Source of the DNA: Coleofasciculus sp. LEGE 07092
GTDB lineage: Bacteria > Cyanobacteriota > Cyanobacteriia > Cyanobacteriales > Coleofasciculaceae
Direction: 5' to 3'
Length of the DNA stretch: 44,791 nt
NCBI RefSeq assembly: GCF_015207375.1
Contig: NZ_JADEWY010000045.1
Coordinates: 1-44,791, forward strand
In this document: in pieces, positions 1 through 8,303 of the stretch
How positions within the stretch are numbered: the first letter of the stretch is position 1
How the letters are laid out: the number at the start of each line of letters is the position of its first letter
Position numbers and translations under genes: made by a program
Notes under the pieces: model-generated
The model's input: the letters and a program-made list of their open reading frames with translations, nothing else
The model's database searches: none
Told to the model about the DNA's origin: nothing

Positions 1-10
1 GGTGAGGGGG

Positions 11-70
11 AGATGGGGGGAGTTATGATGGAAAATCCGGCGCTTCTATCCCTTTGTGTCCTTGTCTCTT
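11..70. repeat. Dispersed intergenic repeat, copy A
   Basis: This 60-nt stretch aligns without gaps to 6871..6930, with 49 of 60 positions identical by my count. It begins with a run of G after GAT and ends in reverse-strand ACAAGGA-type heptamers, like the short tandem repeats common between cyanobacterial genes. It lies upstream of the CHAT gene and shows no coding potential. Confidence 0.7.
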
Positions 71-162
71 CAAAAAAACCCTAGTCCCTAGCTATAAGAT
101 TGAGCGATCGCATTCAACTACTCTTCGTCGCGCTGATGATAGTCGTGGGCGAGAATTGAAGA

Positions 163-181
163 CTCGACGATGAGGTTCTAG
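163..181. repeat. 19-bp direct repeat bracketing the CHAT patch (left copy)
   Basis: CTCGACGATGAGGTTCTAG is found exactly here and again at 3615..3633. Everything between the copies is the TPR-CHAT gene, the xisH remnant and most of the truncated CHAT leader. The right copy forms the end of the truncated leader ORF. The pattern suggests an insertion or recombination scar. Confidence 0.75.
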
Positions 182-191
182 GATTCATTCG

Positions 192-229
192 CCACACTCA
201 AAGACTCAATCACCACACTCAAAGACTCA
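192..229. repeat. Two-copy 21-bp-period tandem repeat
   Basis: CCACACTCAAAGACTCA occurs exactly at 192..208 and again at 213..229, a period of 21 bp (two helical turns). It is in the leader region of the CHAT gene, about 185 nt upstream of its start. It could be a regulatory site or replication slippage; nothing decides between them. Confidence 0.6.
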
Positions 230-260
230 TTAAAGAGATTCTGAGTCTCGATTGAAAGTG

Positions 261-293
261 AGATGCCCGACTTCTTAGAGAAGTCGGGCATCT
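261..293. terminator. Strong perfect hairpin, possible terminator or dispersed palindrome
   Basis: Two perfectly complementary 13-nt arms (AGATGCCCGACTT and its complement) flank a 7-nt loop. No T-run follows on either strand, so this is either a processing/terminator hairpin of an upstream transcript or a mobile palindromic repeat. It sits 120 nt upstream of the CHAT gene. Confidence 0.6.
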
Positions 294-412
294 GAACATC
301 TCAAATTGCATAACCTCTCACCCATCGGAGATATAGCATAGATAGATTGAGTCAGCACTCGGCTTTCTTATTTACAGGCAAGAAATCTAATTATTCATCC
401 TGAGAGTAACTT

Positions 413-3370
413 ATGCAACTACGAAGCAGACTATTCGGCATCATTACCCTATTGGCTGCTACTGGTGGTGTTTTTACTGCAAGTTTTGCAGCGCCATTCT
501 CTGTGCTGCCAGTAATGGCTCAAACCTCTACTGAACAGGAAGCGGAAGCCGATCAACTTTTTCAGGAAGCTGGTAGACTTTTTCAACAGGGGATTGAACA
601 GTATAAAACTAGTCAATTCCAAGCTGCCATACAGTCTTGGCAGCAAGCGTTGGATATTTATCTGGAGATAGGAAATAACTCTGGAATTGCTAATTCTTCG
701 GGTAGTTTGGGCGTAGTTTACCTTTCTTTAGGGCAATACGAGAAAGCGATTGAGTTTTTTCAAATTGCCTTGGTAATTCAACAAGAAATAGACGATCGTG
801 TAGCCGTTGCTGCTTCTTTCGCTAATTTGGGTAATGCTTACTATTTCCTAGGACAATACCAGAAAGCGATTGAGTTTCATCAACAGTCCTTGGCAATTAA
901 ACGAGAAATAGATGATTCGCCCAACGGCAATAGCTTCGCTTCACGGGCAGCAGTTGCTAATTCTCTGAGTAATCTGGGCGTAGTTTACGAGGCTCTAGGG
1001 CAATACCAGAAGGCGATTGAGTTTCATCAACAGTCTTTGGCAATTCAACAAGAAATAGGCGATCGCTCAGGAATTGCTGCTTCTTTCGCTAATCTGGGCA
1101 CTGCTTACGCTTCTCTAGGGCAATACCAGAAAACAATTGAGTTTTTTCAACAGTCCTTGGTAATCGCACAAGAGATAGACAGTCCAGAAACTGAAGCTAT
1201 ACTTTTGGGTAATCTGGGCAATGTTTACGGTTCTCTAGGGCAATACCAGAAGGCGATTGAGTTTCATCAACAGTCTTTGGAAATCAAACGAGAAATAGGT
1301 GTTCGCTCAGGAGTTGCTAGTTCTCTGGCTAATCTGGGCAATGCTTACGCTTTTCTAGGGCAATACCAGAAAGCAATTGAGTTTTTTCAACAGTCCTTGG
1401 CAATCGCACAGGAGATAGACAGTCGAGAAATTGAAGGTAAAGTTTTGGGTAATCTGGGCAATGTTTACGATGATCTAGAGCAATACCAGAAGGCGATTGA
1501 GTTTCATCAACAGTCTTTGGCAATTTCACAGGAGATAGGCGATCGCTCAGGAGTTGCTTATTCTCTGGCTACTCTGGGCAATGTTTACGCTTCTCTAGGG
1601 CAATACCAGAAGGCGATGGAGTTTCATCAACAGTCCTTGGCAATCACACAAGAAATCGGCGATCGCGCACTAGAAGGTTTAGTTCTCAACAATCTTGGTA
1701 GCTTGCTAGCCCAACAGAATCAACCAGAATTAGCAATTATCTTCCTCAAACAATCCGTCAATGTCACAGAAGCAATTCGGCGAGATATCCAAGGACTACC
1801 CCAAGAACAACAACAATCCTACACCGAAACCGTGGCAAGCACCTATCGCCGCCTCGCCGACTTACTCCTCCAACAAAACCGCATCCTCGAAGCGCAACGA
1901 GTACTCGACTTACTCAAACTCCAAGAACTCGACGACTACCTCCATAATGTGCGAGGAAATGAAGAAACAGCCCAAGGAATTGAAACACTTCCCCCAGAAC
2001 AGCAAATCCTCGCCGAATACAACCAACTGCAAAACCAAGCCATTGAACTGGGCAAAGAACTCGCACAGTTACGCCAAATTCCTGAATCTGAATGGACACC
2101 CGCGCAAGAACAACGTATTGCTGAACTCGTCGCTAAACAAGGACAACTCAAGCGCCTATTCGTAGAATTTACCCAACGTCCCGATGTCGTCGCACTGGTT
2201 AATCAGTTAAACCAAACTGCCAAAGAACAGAGTCTGCAACTCCCCCGACTTACCAATATCTCCGACAACCTCCGCAACTTAGAGCAAAATGCCGTCCTGC
2301 TGTATCCCCTAATACTAGAAGACCGCTTAGAATTAGTCCTAGCAAGTCCTGATTCTCCCCCCATTCGCCGCACAGTACAAGTCACGCGAGAAGAATTAAA
2401 TCGAACCATTGTTGAGTTTCGGCAAGCTTTACAAAATCCGCGTAGTGACGCTGTGACTCCCGCCCGTCAATTATACGACTGGCTGATTAAACCCCTAGAA
2501 AATGACCTAGCCACAGCAGACGCCCAAACTATTATCTACGCCCCTGACGCTCAACTGCGCTATATTCCCTTAGCCGCATTACATGATGGAAATAACTGGT
2601 TAGTCCAACGCTTCCGAGTCAATAATATTACCGCAGACAGTCTCACCGACTTTGATAAGGCACCCCAAGCACAACTGCGAATCTTAGCGGGTGCCTTTAC
2701 CCAAGGGAGTTACAGCTTTTCTGTGGGTAATGAGCAATTTACCTTTGCCGGACTTCCCTTTGCTGGGAAAGAAGTGGAAATCTTAGCAGAGGCGGTTCCC
2801 AATACAACGAAACTCATTGATGAGGAATTCAGCAAAACCGCCATACTCCCCCGCATGGACAATCATTCCATCGTTCATTTTGCCACCCATGGGGCGTTAG
2901 TGCAGGGCTTGCCGGACGAATCGTTTATCCTATTGGGGAATGGCGATCGCATTTCCATGCGCGAAGTCCAAAACACCTGGTTTTTGACGAATGTAGACTT
3001 AATCGTGCTGAGTGCTTGCGAGACAGGATTAGGCGGACAATTTGGCACTGGCGAAGAAATTCTCGGCTTTGGCTATTTGATGCAAAATGCTGGGGCAAGG
3101 GCGGCAATTGCTTCTCTGTGGCAAGTCAGTGATGGGGGGACTCAAGTCTTGATGAATGCGTTCTATGCGGCATTGCAAGAGGACAAGATTACCAAAGCCG
3201 AAGCCTTGAGACAGGCACAAATTGCCTTAATTACTGACAACTACGAAACGTTAGGTGAACAGCGAAGCACTATTGCAGTAGTACGGGATAGTCTGCCAGA
3301 AGCGGTGGTGAATCGTCTCAGTCATCCTTATTATTGGGCACCGTTTATTCTAATTGGTAATGGGTTGTGA
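413..3370 (+). CDS. Secreted TPR-repeat protein with C-terminal CHAT (caspase-like) domain
   Basis: The 985-residue product starts with a signal-peptide-like segment (residues 1-36, hydrophobic core ending around PVMA). About ten TPR units follow (residues 50-465), eight of them with the recurring core GQYQKAIEF. A helical linker (about 470-640) leads to a CHAT domain (about 650-985). The predicted caspase-like dyad is visible: His826 in HFATHG and Cys869 in SACETGLG. CHAT proteins are clan CD peptidase relatives; many cyanobacterial TPR-CHAT proteins are uncharacterised, while some CHAT proteases elsewhere are activated by partner proteins. The TPR array probably binds a peptide or protein partner outside the cytoplasm. 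No partner protease target gene is adjacent. The ATG at 413 follows AGAGTAACTT, a weak ribosome site, but the signal peptide supports it. Confidence 0.9.
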   Translation: MQLRSRLFGIITLLAATGGVFTASFAAPFSVLPVMAQTSTEQEAEADQLFQEAGRLFQQGIEQYKTSQFQAAIQSWQQALDIYLEIGNNSGIANSSGSLGVVYLSLGQYEKAIEFFQIALVIQQEIDDRVAVAASFANLGNAYYFLGQYQKAIEFHQQSLAIKREIDDSPNGNSFASRAAVANSLSNLGVVYEALGQYQKAIEFHQQSLAIQQEIGDRSGIAASFANLGTAYASLGQYQKTIEFFQQSLVIAQEIDSPETEAILLGNLGNVYGSLGQYQKAIEFHQQSLEIKREIGVRSGVASSLANLGNAYAFLGQYQKAIEFFQQSLAIAQEIDSREIEGKVLGNLGNVYDDLEQYQKAIEFHQQSLAISQEIGDRSGVAYSLATLGNVYASLGQYQKAMEFHQQSLAITQEIGDRALEGLVLNNLGSLLAQQNQPELAIIFLKQSVNVTEAIRRDIQGLPQEQQQSYTETVASTYRRLADLLLQQNRILEAQRVLDLLKLQELDDYLHNVRGNEETAQGIETLPPEQQILAEYNQLQNQAIELGKELAQLRQIPESEWTPAQEQRIAELVAKQGQLKRLFVEFTQRPDVVALVNQLNQTAKEQSLQLPRLTNISDNLRNLEQNAVLLYPLILEDRLELVLASPDSPPIRRTVQVTREELNRTIVEFRQALQNPRSDAVTPARQLYDWLIKPLENDLATADAQTIIYAPDAQLRYIPLAALHDGNNWLVQRFRVNNITADSLTDFDKAPQAQLRILAGAFTQGSYSFSVGNEQFTFAGLPFAGKEVEILAEAVPNTTKLIDEEFSKTAILPRMDNHSIVHFATHGALVQGLPDESFILLGNGDRISMREVQNTWFLTNVDLIVLSACETGLGGQFGTGEEILGFGYLMQNAGARAAIASLWQVSDGGTQVLMNAFYAALQEDKITKAEALRQAQIALITDNYETLGEQRSTIAVVRDSLPEAVVNRLSHPYYWAPFILIGNGL

Positions 3371-3430
3371 AGAGTGGGGAGGAGAAATTTCTAATCTTTG
3401 GCAGGAGTTCATTTGCCCAAACAGTATCCT

Positions 3431-3505
3431 ATGTCAGCAAAAGATCTGGTTCACAATGCTGCAAAGTCTGCTCCCCAAAAAGACGGGTGGACAATTATAA
3501 ACTGA
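3431..3505 (+). pseudogene. Remnant of xisH (fdxN-element excision controlling factor family), 5' end only
   Basis: An ATG opens 24 codons beginning MSAKDLVHNAAK and containing KDGWTI, then stops. This closely matches the conserved start of XisH proteins, which are normally about 138 residues with an endonuclease-like fold and usually precede xisI. Everything after the first 24 residues, and all of xisI, is missing. It is therefore a degraded fragment. Recognition is from memory of the family's N-terminus and has not been searched. Confidence 0.6.
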
Positions 3506-3528
3506 AAGAACCTACGTCTTGAGAACTC

Positions 3529-3633
3529 ATGCACCTACGAAGCGGACTGCTCGGCATCATTACTCTATTAGCTGCTACTAGCGGTGTTTTAACGGCAAAT
3601 TTTCCAGCGCCTTTCTCGACGATGAGGTTCTAG
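3529..3633 (+). pseudogene. Truncated copy of the CHAT-protein signal peptide
   Basis: This 34-codon frame starts MHLRSGLLGIITLLAATSG, nearly the same as the first residues of the CHAT protein at 413 (MQLRSRLFGIITLLAATGG). Homology breaks at the Phe-Ser codons, where the 19-bp repeat CTCGACGATGAGGTTCTAG begins and supplies the stop. It is a remnant of a second CHAT-family gene or of a partial duplication. A short signal peptide with no mature domain is unlikely to be functional. Confidence 0.7.
3615..3633. repeat. 19-bp direct repeat bracketing the CHAT patch (right copy)
   Basis: An exact match to 163..181. It coincides with the breakpoint of the truncated CHAT leader and touches the stop codon of the minus-strand gene at 3630..3833. 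Confidence 0.75.
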
Positions 3634-3833
3634 AGTTTTGAGATGGAACTATTGAGTATCCAACCTTGCTCTTCCCAAGGTTCGAGGGGGGCAACCGCGT
3701 AAAAGGCAGCAATTTTTTCAATTTGATGAATCTCTTCAGCGTTGACTCCTTTGAAGAGGGTTTCCAATGCCTCCTGATCTGCTTGGGTCAGGGGGACCTG
3801 GGGATAGGCGCGATCGCGGGGCGTGTTGGACAT
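3630..3833 (-). CDS. Small conserved-looking hypothetical protein (67 aa)
   Basis: I do not recognise this family. The product is soluble and acidic, with a Pro-rich start (MSNTPRDRAYPQVPLTQ), then a helical stretch containing ALETLFKGVNAEEIHQIEKIAAFYAV and a Trp pair near the end. The ordered, non-repetitive composition suggests a real gene rather than a shadow frame. Its last residues (WILNSSISKL) end exactly at the 19-bp repeat, so the C-terminus may have been altered by the rearrangement that truncated the neighbouring CHAT copy. A 175-nt spacer separates it from the gene at 4009. Confidence 0.55.
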   Translation of the reverse strand: MSNTPRDRAYPQVPLTQADQEALETLFKGVNAEEIHQIEKIAAFYAVAPLEPWEEQGWILNSSISKL

Positions 3834-4008
3834 AGTTTGGCACCAATCTGCAAGGGTTCAACTATTACAAAATTTTACAAGTCCTTTACAGAATTACATC
3901 CGTCACTATACTCAATTGTCCTCTTCCGTGATTCTGACTAGAGAGGGAGTCAGCTTCAACCTCCATTGAATCAGTACGAGATCCCTTGTCCGTACTAATC
4001 CCGAGCAA

Positions 4009-4698
4009 TTACTCCTGCTCCCCTGGTGTCAGTACATTCGTTGAAGTAGTATCTTCCTGGTCAGCAACTTTTTTGAGTTTAAAGTAAAAACCCGAATAAT
4101 CCGGCAGTGGAGTGAATTGATGAATAGGGTTTTTATTGGCATCGCTGCGAGACCAATCTGCCTCGTAAAGAGAACTAACATCCGTATCATTCACCACGTC
4201 TGAACGTAATTTTTCCTCATCAATAAGCATCTCACTTACTTCTTCAATTGTAGATGTTGCTGAAAACAGCTCCTCTGAGTCATCAATGGGTACTGGTTCC
4301 TCCGGTTCACAAACCTCAACTCTTAGATTTTCATCAACAGCGTCAGGCAAACTCTCGATCGCAGACAACAAACTCAATTGTTGGTTCGGTTTAGCCGTAT
4401 CAGTTCCTCCTGTTAAATTTTTGGGGAGTTTGCGGCAAATCAGCCGCTCAAACTCGTGGTTAAAGCGATAGATTGGTTGTCCGCGTCGAAACCAAACGGT
4501 TAGAATTTGCTCCACAGAAACGGCTTTATAACGTCCCTGATATAACGCTTCGATTACAGCTAGACGTATCCAGTTACTCGTATAGTGCTTCAACCACTGA
4601 TGCACCAATTCTTCAGCACTATAACCCCTCAGTTCAAACCCGTAGTGACTGAGCAACTCTACTGCATAGCCAACTGCTGAATCTGAGTCCCTGGTCAT
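4009..4698 (-). CDS. Conserved cyanobacterial hypothetical protein (229 aa)
   Basis: The function is unknown. Residues 1-95 look like a folded helical domain with WIRLAVIEALYQGRYKAVSV followed by VWFRRGQPIYRFNHEFERLIC, a pattern I associate with uncharacterised cyanobacterial proteins. The second half is low-complexity and acidic (rich in Glu, Asp, Ser), ending with a short aromatic stretch (FTPLPDYSGFYFKLKKV). No signal peptide or membrane segment is seen. The gene follows the SLH protein gene on the same strand with a 44-nt gap, so the two could be co-transcribed. Confidence 0.7.
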   Translation of the reverse strand: MTRDSDSAVGYAVELLSHYGFELRGYSAEELVHQWLKHYTSNWIRLAVIEALYQGRYKAVSVEQILTVWFRRGQPIYRFNHEFERLICRKLPKNLTGGTDTAKPNQQLSLLSAIESLPDAVDENLRVEVCEPEEPVPIDDSEELFSATSTIEEVSEMLIDEEKLRSDVVNDTDVSSLYEADWSRSDANKNPIHQFTPLPDYSGFYFKLKKVADQEDTTSTNVLTPGEQE

Positions 4699-4722
4699 TG
4701 GTTATTTGTCATTAATGGTTGG
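4699..4722. repeat. Short heptamer-type tandem repeat (AATGACAAATAACC-like)
   Basis: On the minus strand this spacer reads as near-repeats of AATGACA/AATAACC, running directly into the start codon of the gene at 4009..4698. The same motif class appears at 9136..9170. Confidence 0.45.
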
Positions 4723-4742
4723 CTTTTACAAAGAATAAATGA

Positions 4743-6839
4743 CTAAGAACTACGGACTATATAGGGTGAGTTGATCGCGTTTGCACGTCCTTTATTCACC
4801 AACGCCTGATACAGAAAAGCACTGGCATCGGCGCGTGTCGCTGCCTGTTTCGGTTGCAGGAGGGATTGTTGAGGATAATTAACAATAATGCCAGCTTGGG
4901 TGGAAGCAGCAACTGCACTTTGAGCATAGGCTGGAATGGTATCTCGATCTTGGTAAGTTTCCAAAGCATTAGCTGCCGCCTTAGGTAAAGAAAGCCCATT
5001 CACTAACGAAACAATTAACTCAACACGCCGCAAACTCTGCTGGGGATGGAAGGTTTGATCGGGAAATCCAGACAGGAAGCCGCCGCGATAGGCAGCTTGA
5101 ATAACAGATGCTGCCCAGAAATTAGTGGGAACGTCGCTAAACTGAGTGGCTGGGCGGATGGGAGTTGGGTTGAACACTTTTACCACCAAGGCGGCGTATT
5201 GCGCCCGATTGAGTGGTACATCGGGTTTGAAGCTACCATCGGCAAAGCCACTCACTAAGTTTAGACCAGCAAGGCGGCGAATAAAGTCCTCTGCCCAATG
5301 GTTTTGAATATCGGTAAACGAAGGAACGTAGGAATCGGGATTGACAATGTAAGGAGAGGCGATTGCTTCTGCTTTGCCTGCTGATACCAATGCCTGATAA
5401 ATCAACACGGCTACCTCCGCGCGACTAATTGCCCGCATCGGTTCGATCACATCGGTTTGGGGATAATTCACCACCATGCGTCGCCCAGTTGCTGTCGAGA
5501 TGGGGTCTGTGGCGTAACTGGGAATCTGGGCGCGATCGCGGTAGAACTGCAAGATGTTAGAATTTCCTCCCGTAAGTCCCAAACCATTGATCAGTGACAC
5601 CAGCGCCTGGGTCCGGGTTAAATTTTGCTGGGGGCGAAATGTGTTATCGGGAAATCCGGAAATAAATCCCATAGTCCCAGCTTTCTGAATCGCCGCTGAT
5701 GCCCAAAAATCACTGGGAATATCTCGAAACGACCCGGTACTAGCACCCACCTGCCGGGGTAAATCAAACGCTTTGGCAATGATCGCGGCATACTGTGCGC
5801 GGGTAATACTCTCTTCTGGCTTAAATGTACCATCAGGAAAGCCACTAATCAGCCCCTTATCAACCAGTCCCCGAATAAATGCCCCTGCCCAATGACCCGT
5901 CAAATCGCGGAACTGAACCGGACCAAGGGCAGGTACTAGAACTTGAGCGGAACGCAAGTCGATCGAACCGGAAATCCGGGCTGGATTCAGCAGATTGCCT
6001 ACCGATACCAAGGTCAAAGACGTGCCGTTTTGCAAATCCACCTTACCGTTATTTTGCAAAATATTCCCGGCTGGGTCTTGGGTACTGCCCAAATTGGGTT
6101 GGGCGTTACCGTTCACCATCAGCCCTGCCTCAGTATTATTTTCAATACGATTACGGCGCAAAACGGGTCGGGCATCGCGGGAGAGGACAATTCCTGCCCT
6201 ATTGTTAACTAAGGTGTTGTCTGCCACTAACGGTGCTGCCGAATCGCTAATGGCAATGCCGTAACCAGTGGTTTGACAGAGATTTCGCAGCACTTCTCCT
6301 TTAGCATTGCGCACCAAGAAAATACCACTGGCAGCATTTTCCTTCAATTCATTATCTAAAATCAGAGGTTTGCTGGTTCCAGTGACAAAAATCCCCTCCC
6401 GACGGCAGCGCGTGAAGGTACTATTGGCAACTACAGGTGCTGCGGATTCAATCCAAACACCCGTACCATTCTCTGCTGGATTAGTGACGGTGACGCCTCG
6501 CAGTTCAGCACCCGACTCCAACCGCAGAGCGATCGCTTGATTGCCAAAAGTTGGGCTGTTATACTGTCCGCTCCCCACGATCGCAATCTCCTTCCCTTTA
6601 CTGGGTTCGTGTCCTACTACAATCGTTCCTGCGGGAATAACCAGGGGAAATTGTTCTCCATTAGCGGTATTGTAGGTGCTGGGAGCCAGGTAAATTGTAG
6701 TGTCAGCAGCCACTTGCTCGATTGCCCAAGTCAAGGTTTTAAAGGGGGTGTTGACAGAACCCGCATTGGCATCACTACCAGTGACTGGGTTGACGTAAAG
6801 TGTGGTAACTGAGCCTTGTCGAAGTGTGGATTGAACCAT
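4743..6839 (-). CDS. DUF1565 beta-helix protein with six S-layer homology modules
   Basis: The 698-residue product has an N-terminal DUF1565/right-handed beta-helix region (about 12-290; LYVNPVTGSDANAGS, many Asn/Gly-rich rungs such as GIFVTGTSKPLILDNEL). Six SLH modules follow in two triplets (about 305-510 and 515-695). Module cores are visible as HWAGAFIRGL, ISGFPDGTFKP, FWASAAIQKA, HWAEDFIRRL, VSGFADGSFKP and FWAASVIQAA. Both triplets finish with the same tail type (SPYIVNP, SPYIVRSS). SLH modules normally anchor proteins to cell-wall-linked polysaccharide, so a cell-envelope role is likely. No signal peptide is seen after the ATG, and no in-frame upstream start restores one. Its N-terminal domain is paralogous to the gene at 20908. 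Confidence 0.85.
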   Translation of the reverse strand: MVQSTLRQGSVTTLYVNPVTGSDANAGSVNTPFKTLTWAIEQVAADTTIYLAPSTYNTANGEQFPLVIPAGTIVVGHEPSKGKEIAIVGSGQYNSPTFGNQAIALRLESGAELRGVTVTNPAENGTGVWIESAAPVVANSTFTRCRREGIFVTGTSKPLILDNELKENAASGIFLVRNAKGEVLRNLCQTTGYGIAISDSAAPLVADNTLVNNRAGIVLSRDARPVLRRNRIENNTEAGLMVNGNAQPNLGSTQDPAGNILQNNGKVDLQNGTSLTLVSVGNLLNPARISGSIDLRSAQVLVPALGPVQFRDLTGHWAGAFIRGLVDKGLISGFPDGTFKPEESITRAQYAAIIAKAFDLPRQVGASTGSFRDIPSDFWASAAIQKAGTMGFISGFPDNTFRPQQNLTRTQALVSLINGLGLTGGNSNILQFYRDRAQIPSYATDPISTATGRRMVVNYPQTDVIEPMRAISRAEVAVLIYQALVSAGKAEAIASPYIVNPDSYVPSFTDIQNHWAEDFIRRLAGLNLVSGFADGSFKPDVPLNRAQYAALVVKVFNPTPIRPATQFSDVPTNFWAASVIQAAYRGGFLSGFPDQTFHPQQSLRRVELIVSLVNGLSLPKAAANALETYQDRDTIPAYAQSAVAASTQAGIIVNYPQQSLLQPKQAATRADASAFLYQALVNKGRANAINSPYIVRSS

Positions 6840-6870
6840 AAAGCAAGCTTCTTCAGTCCTTATGTAAAGA

Positions 6871-6930
6871 GGATGGGGGGAGTTGTGTAGGAAAATGCGG
6901 CTGTTCTATCCCATTTTTTCCTTGTCTCCT
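6871..6930. repeat. Dispersed intergenic repeat, copy B
   Basis: A gapless match to 11..70 (49 of 60 identical). It fills the spacer between the divergent SLH gene and the ABC operon and ends in CTTGTCTCCTTGTCTC, i.e. GACAAGGA heptamers on the other strand. Confidence 0.7.
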
Positions 6931-6977
6931 TGTCTCGGTGCATTCTTTATTCTGCTCAATTATTGACCCCTGACACT

Positions 6978-7988
6978 ATGATCGAAGTCGAGCATCTTAG
7001 CAAAATCTACGGTTCTACTCCAGCCATTCAGGATGTCACTTTCGAGGTTGAACCTGGAGAAATTTTAGGGTTTCTCGGACCGAACGGTGCTGGAAAAACT
7101 ACAACCATGCGGATTTTAGCGGGTTATTTACCGGCAACTAGTGGCAGTGCTCGCATAGCGGGCTACGATGTGCATGAAAATTCTCTGGCAGTCCGACAGC
7201 GAATCGGTTATTTACCGGAAATACCGCCTCTGTACCCGGAGATGACGGTTGAAGGATTTCTGCATTTTGTGGGTCGCATCAAGGGGGTAGCCGCAGGCGA
7301 TCGCCCTAACCGGGTTAAACAGGCGATAGAACGTTGCAACCTCAGTGAAAAAAGCAACGTACTCATCCGCAAACTATCGAAAGGGTTTCGGCAGCGAGTT
7401 GGTATTGCTCAAGCGATCGTTCATGACCCCCCTGCCATTATTTTAGACGAGCCAACGGTAGGTCTTGACCCCCGACAAATCATTGATGTCCGCAACTTAA
7501 TTAAAAGTCTGGCAGGGGAACATACTATTATTCTCTCAACTCATATCCTGCCAGAGGTGAGTATGACCTGTAGCCGCGTTGCCATTATCAACCAAGGTCG
7601 TATTGTCGCAACCAATAGCCCAGAAAATTTGATGGCGCAGTTATTTGGGGGAACGGGATATGAGTTGGAAGTCGATGGTGACGTTGTGCAATTGCAAAAG
7701 CTCTTGCAAATTCTGCCAGGAGTTTGTTTAGTAGAAATTGTTCCCACTCAAGAGTTACCTCCCAGTCGCTCTTTAATTCGCATTGTCTCAGCACCAGGCG
7801 CTGAACCCGGACGGGATATTGCTGCTGTCACAACTGGGGCGGGTTTAGGATTGCATGAGATGCGACGCACTCGCGCTACTTTAGAAGATGTCTTTTTAAA
7901 ATTGACGACACAGGAGCAACCGGCTACTCCAGTGGAGCATCAGGATTTAGAGGAGTCTGAGGTTACTGATTCTGCACCAACGTCTTGA
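6978..7988 (+). CDS. ABC transporter ATP-binding protein (GldA/ABC-2 type)
   Basis: The product is a 336-residue cytoplasmic ATPase. Walker A is GPNGAGKTT (34-42), the signature is LSKGFRQR (132-139), Walker B is IILDEP (153-158), and the H-loop is STHIL. The C-terminal 100 residues form the extra domain typical of ABC-2 exporters (NatA/GldA-like), then an acidic tail. An upstream TTG at 6930 would add 16 residues lying in repeat DNA; the ATG at 6978 begins the conserved MIEVEHLSKIYG and is preferred. It is first in an operon with the permease (8304), GldG-like protein (9183) and DUF4340 protein (10975). It probably energises that membrane complex; the substrate is unknown. Confidence 0.92.
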   Translation: MIEVEHLSKIYGSTPAIQDVTFEVEPGEILGFLGPNGAGKTTTMRILAGYLPATSGSARIAGYDVHENSLAVRQRIGYLPEIPPLYPEMTVEGFLHFVGRIKGVAAGDRPNRVKQAIERCNLSEKSNVLIRKLSKGFRQRVGIAQAIVHDPPAIILDEPTVGLDPRQIIDVRNLIKSLAGEHTIILSTHILPEVSMTCSRVAIINQGRIVATNSPENLMAQLFGGTGYELEVDGDVVQLQKLLQILPGVCLVEIVPTQELPPSRSLIRIVSAPGAEPGRDIAAVTTGAGLGLHEMRRTRATLEDVFLKLTTQEQPATPVEHQDLEESEVTDSAPTS

Positions 7989-8303
7989 GGAAAGGTTTAA
8001 TAAACACTTGGGTTCCTCTTGCCATATGATACCTCTACAAGGTTAGTCCTGTAGCCACAGGTGTGAGAGATAAGCCCCAGACTCCCAAAATCTACCCTAT
8101 TTGGTAGGGTGAGAGCGGACAGTAGGATACTCAAACCTATCTGTTAGCCTTAGCAAAGCGGGATACAGGTAAGCGCTAGCTAATCCCATGGCTCAGGAAT
8201 TACCCTTGTCAGTGTACTGAGGGCAAGAGAAGGCAAGTCTGTACTCAGTTGCTCTGGTTCTGAGCGTGAAAACCAAAGCGTTAGTAATCGAAAGGAAGTC
8301 TAA
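7989..8303 (+). other. 315-nt noncoding, foldable gap inside the ABC operon
   Basis: No ORF is present. Several short stems can be read: ACCCTA/TAGGGT (8094..8110), ACAGTAGG with CCTATCTGT (8119-8150 area), ACTGAG/CTCAGT (8216..8249) and TGGTT/AACCA (8255..8275). GGTGTGAG near 8060 fits the GUGYG 5' end consensus of group II introns, but no domain V-like element or reverse transcriptase is present. It ends with AAAGGAAG, a good ribosome site for the permease at 8304. It may be a structured leader or RNA, or a group II intron fragment; the second reading is weak. Confidence 0.45.
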
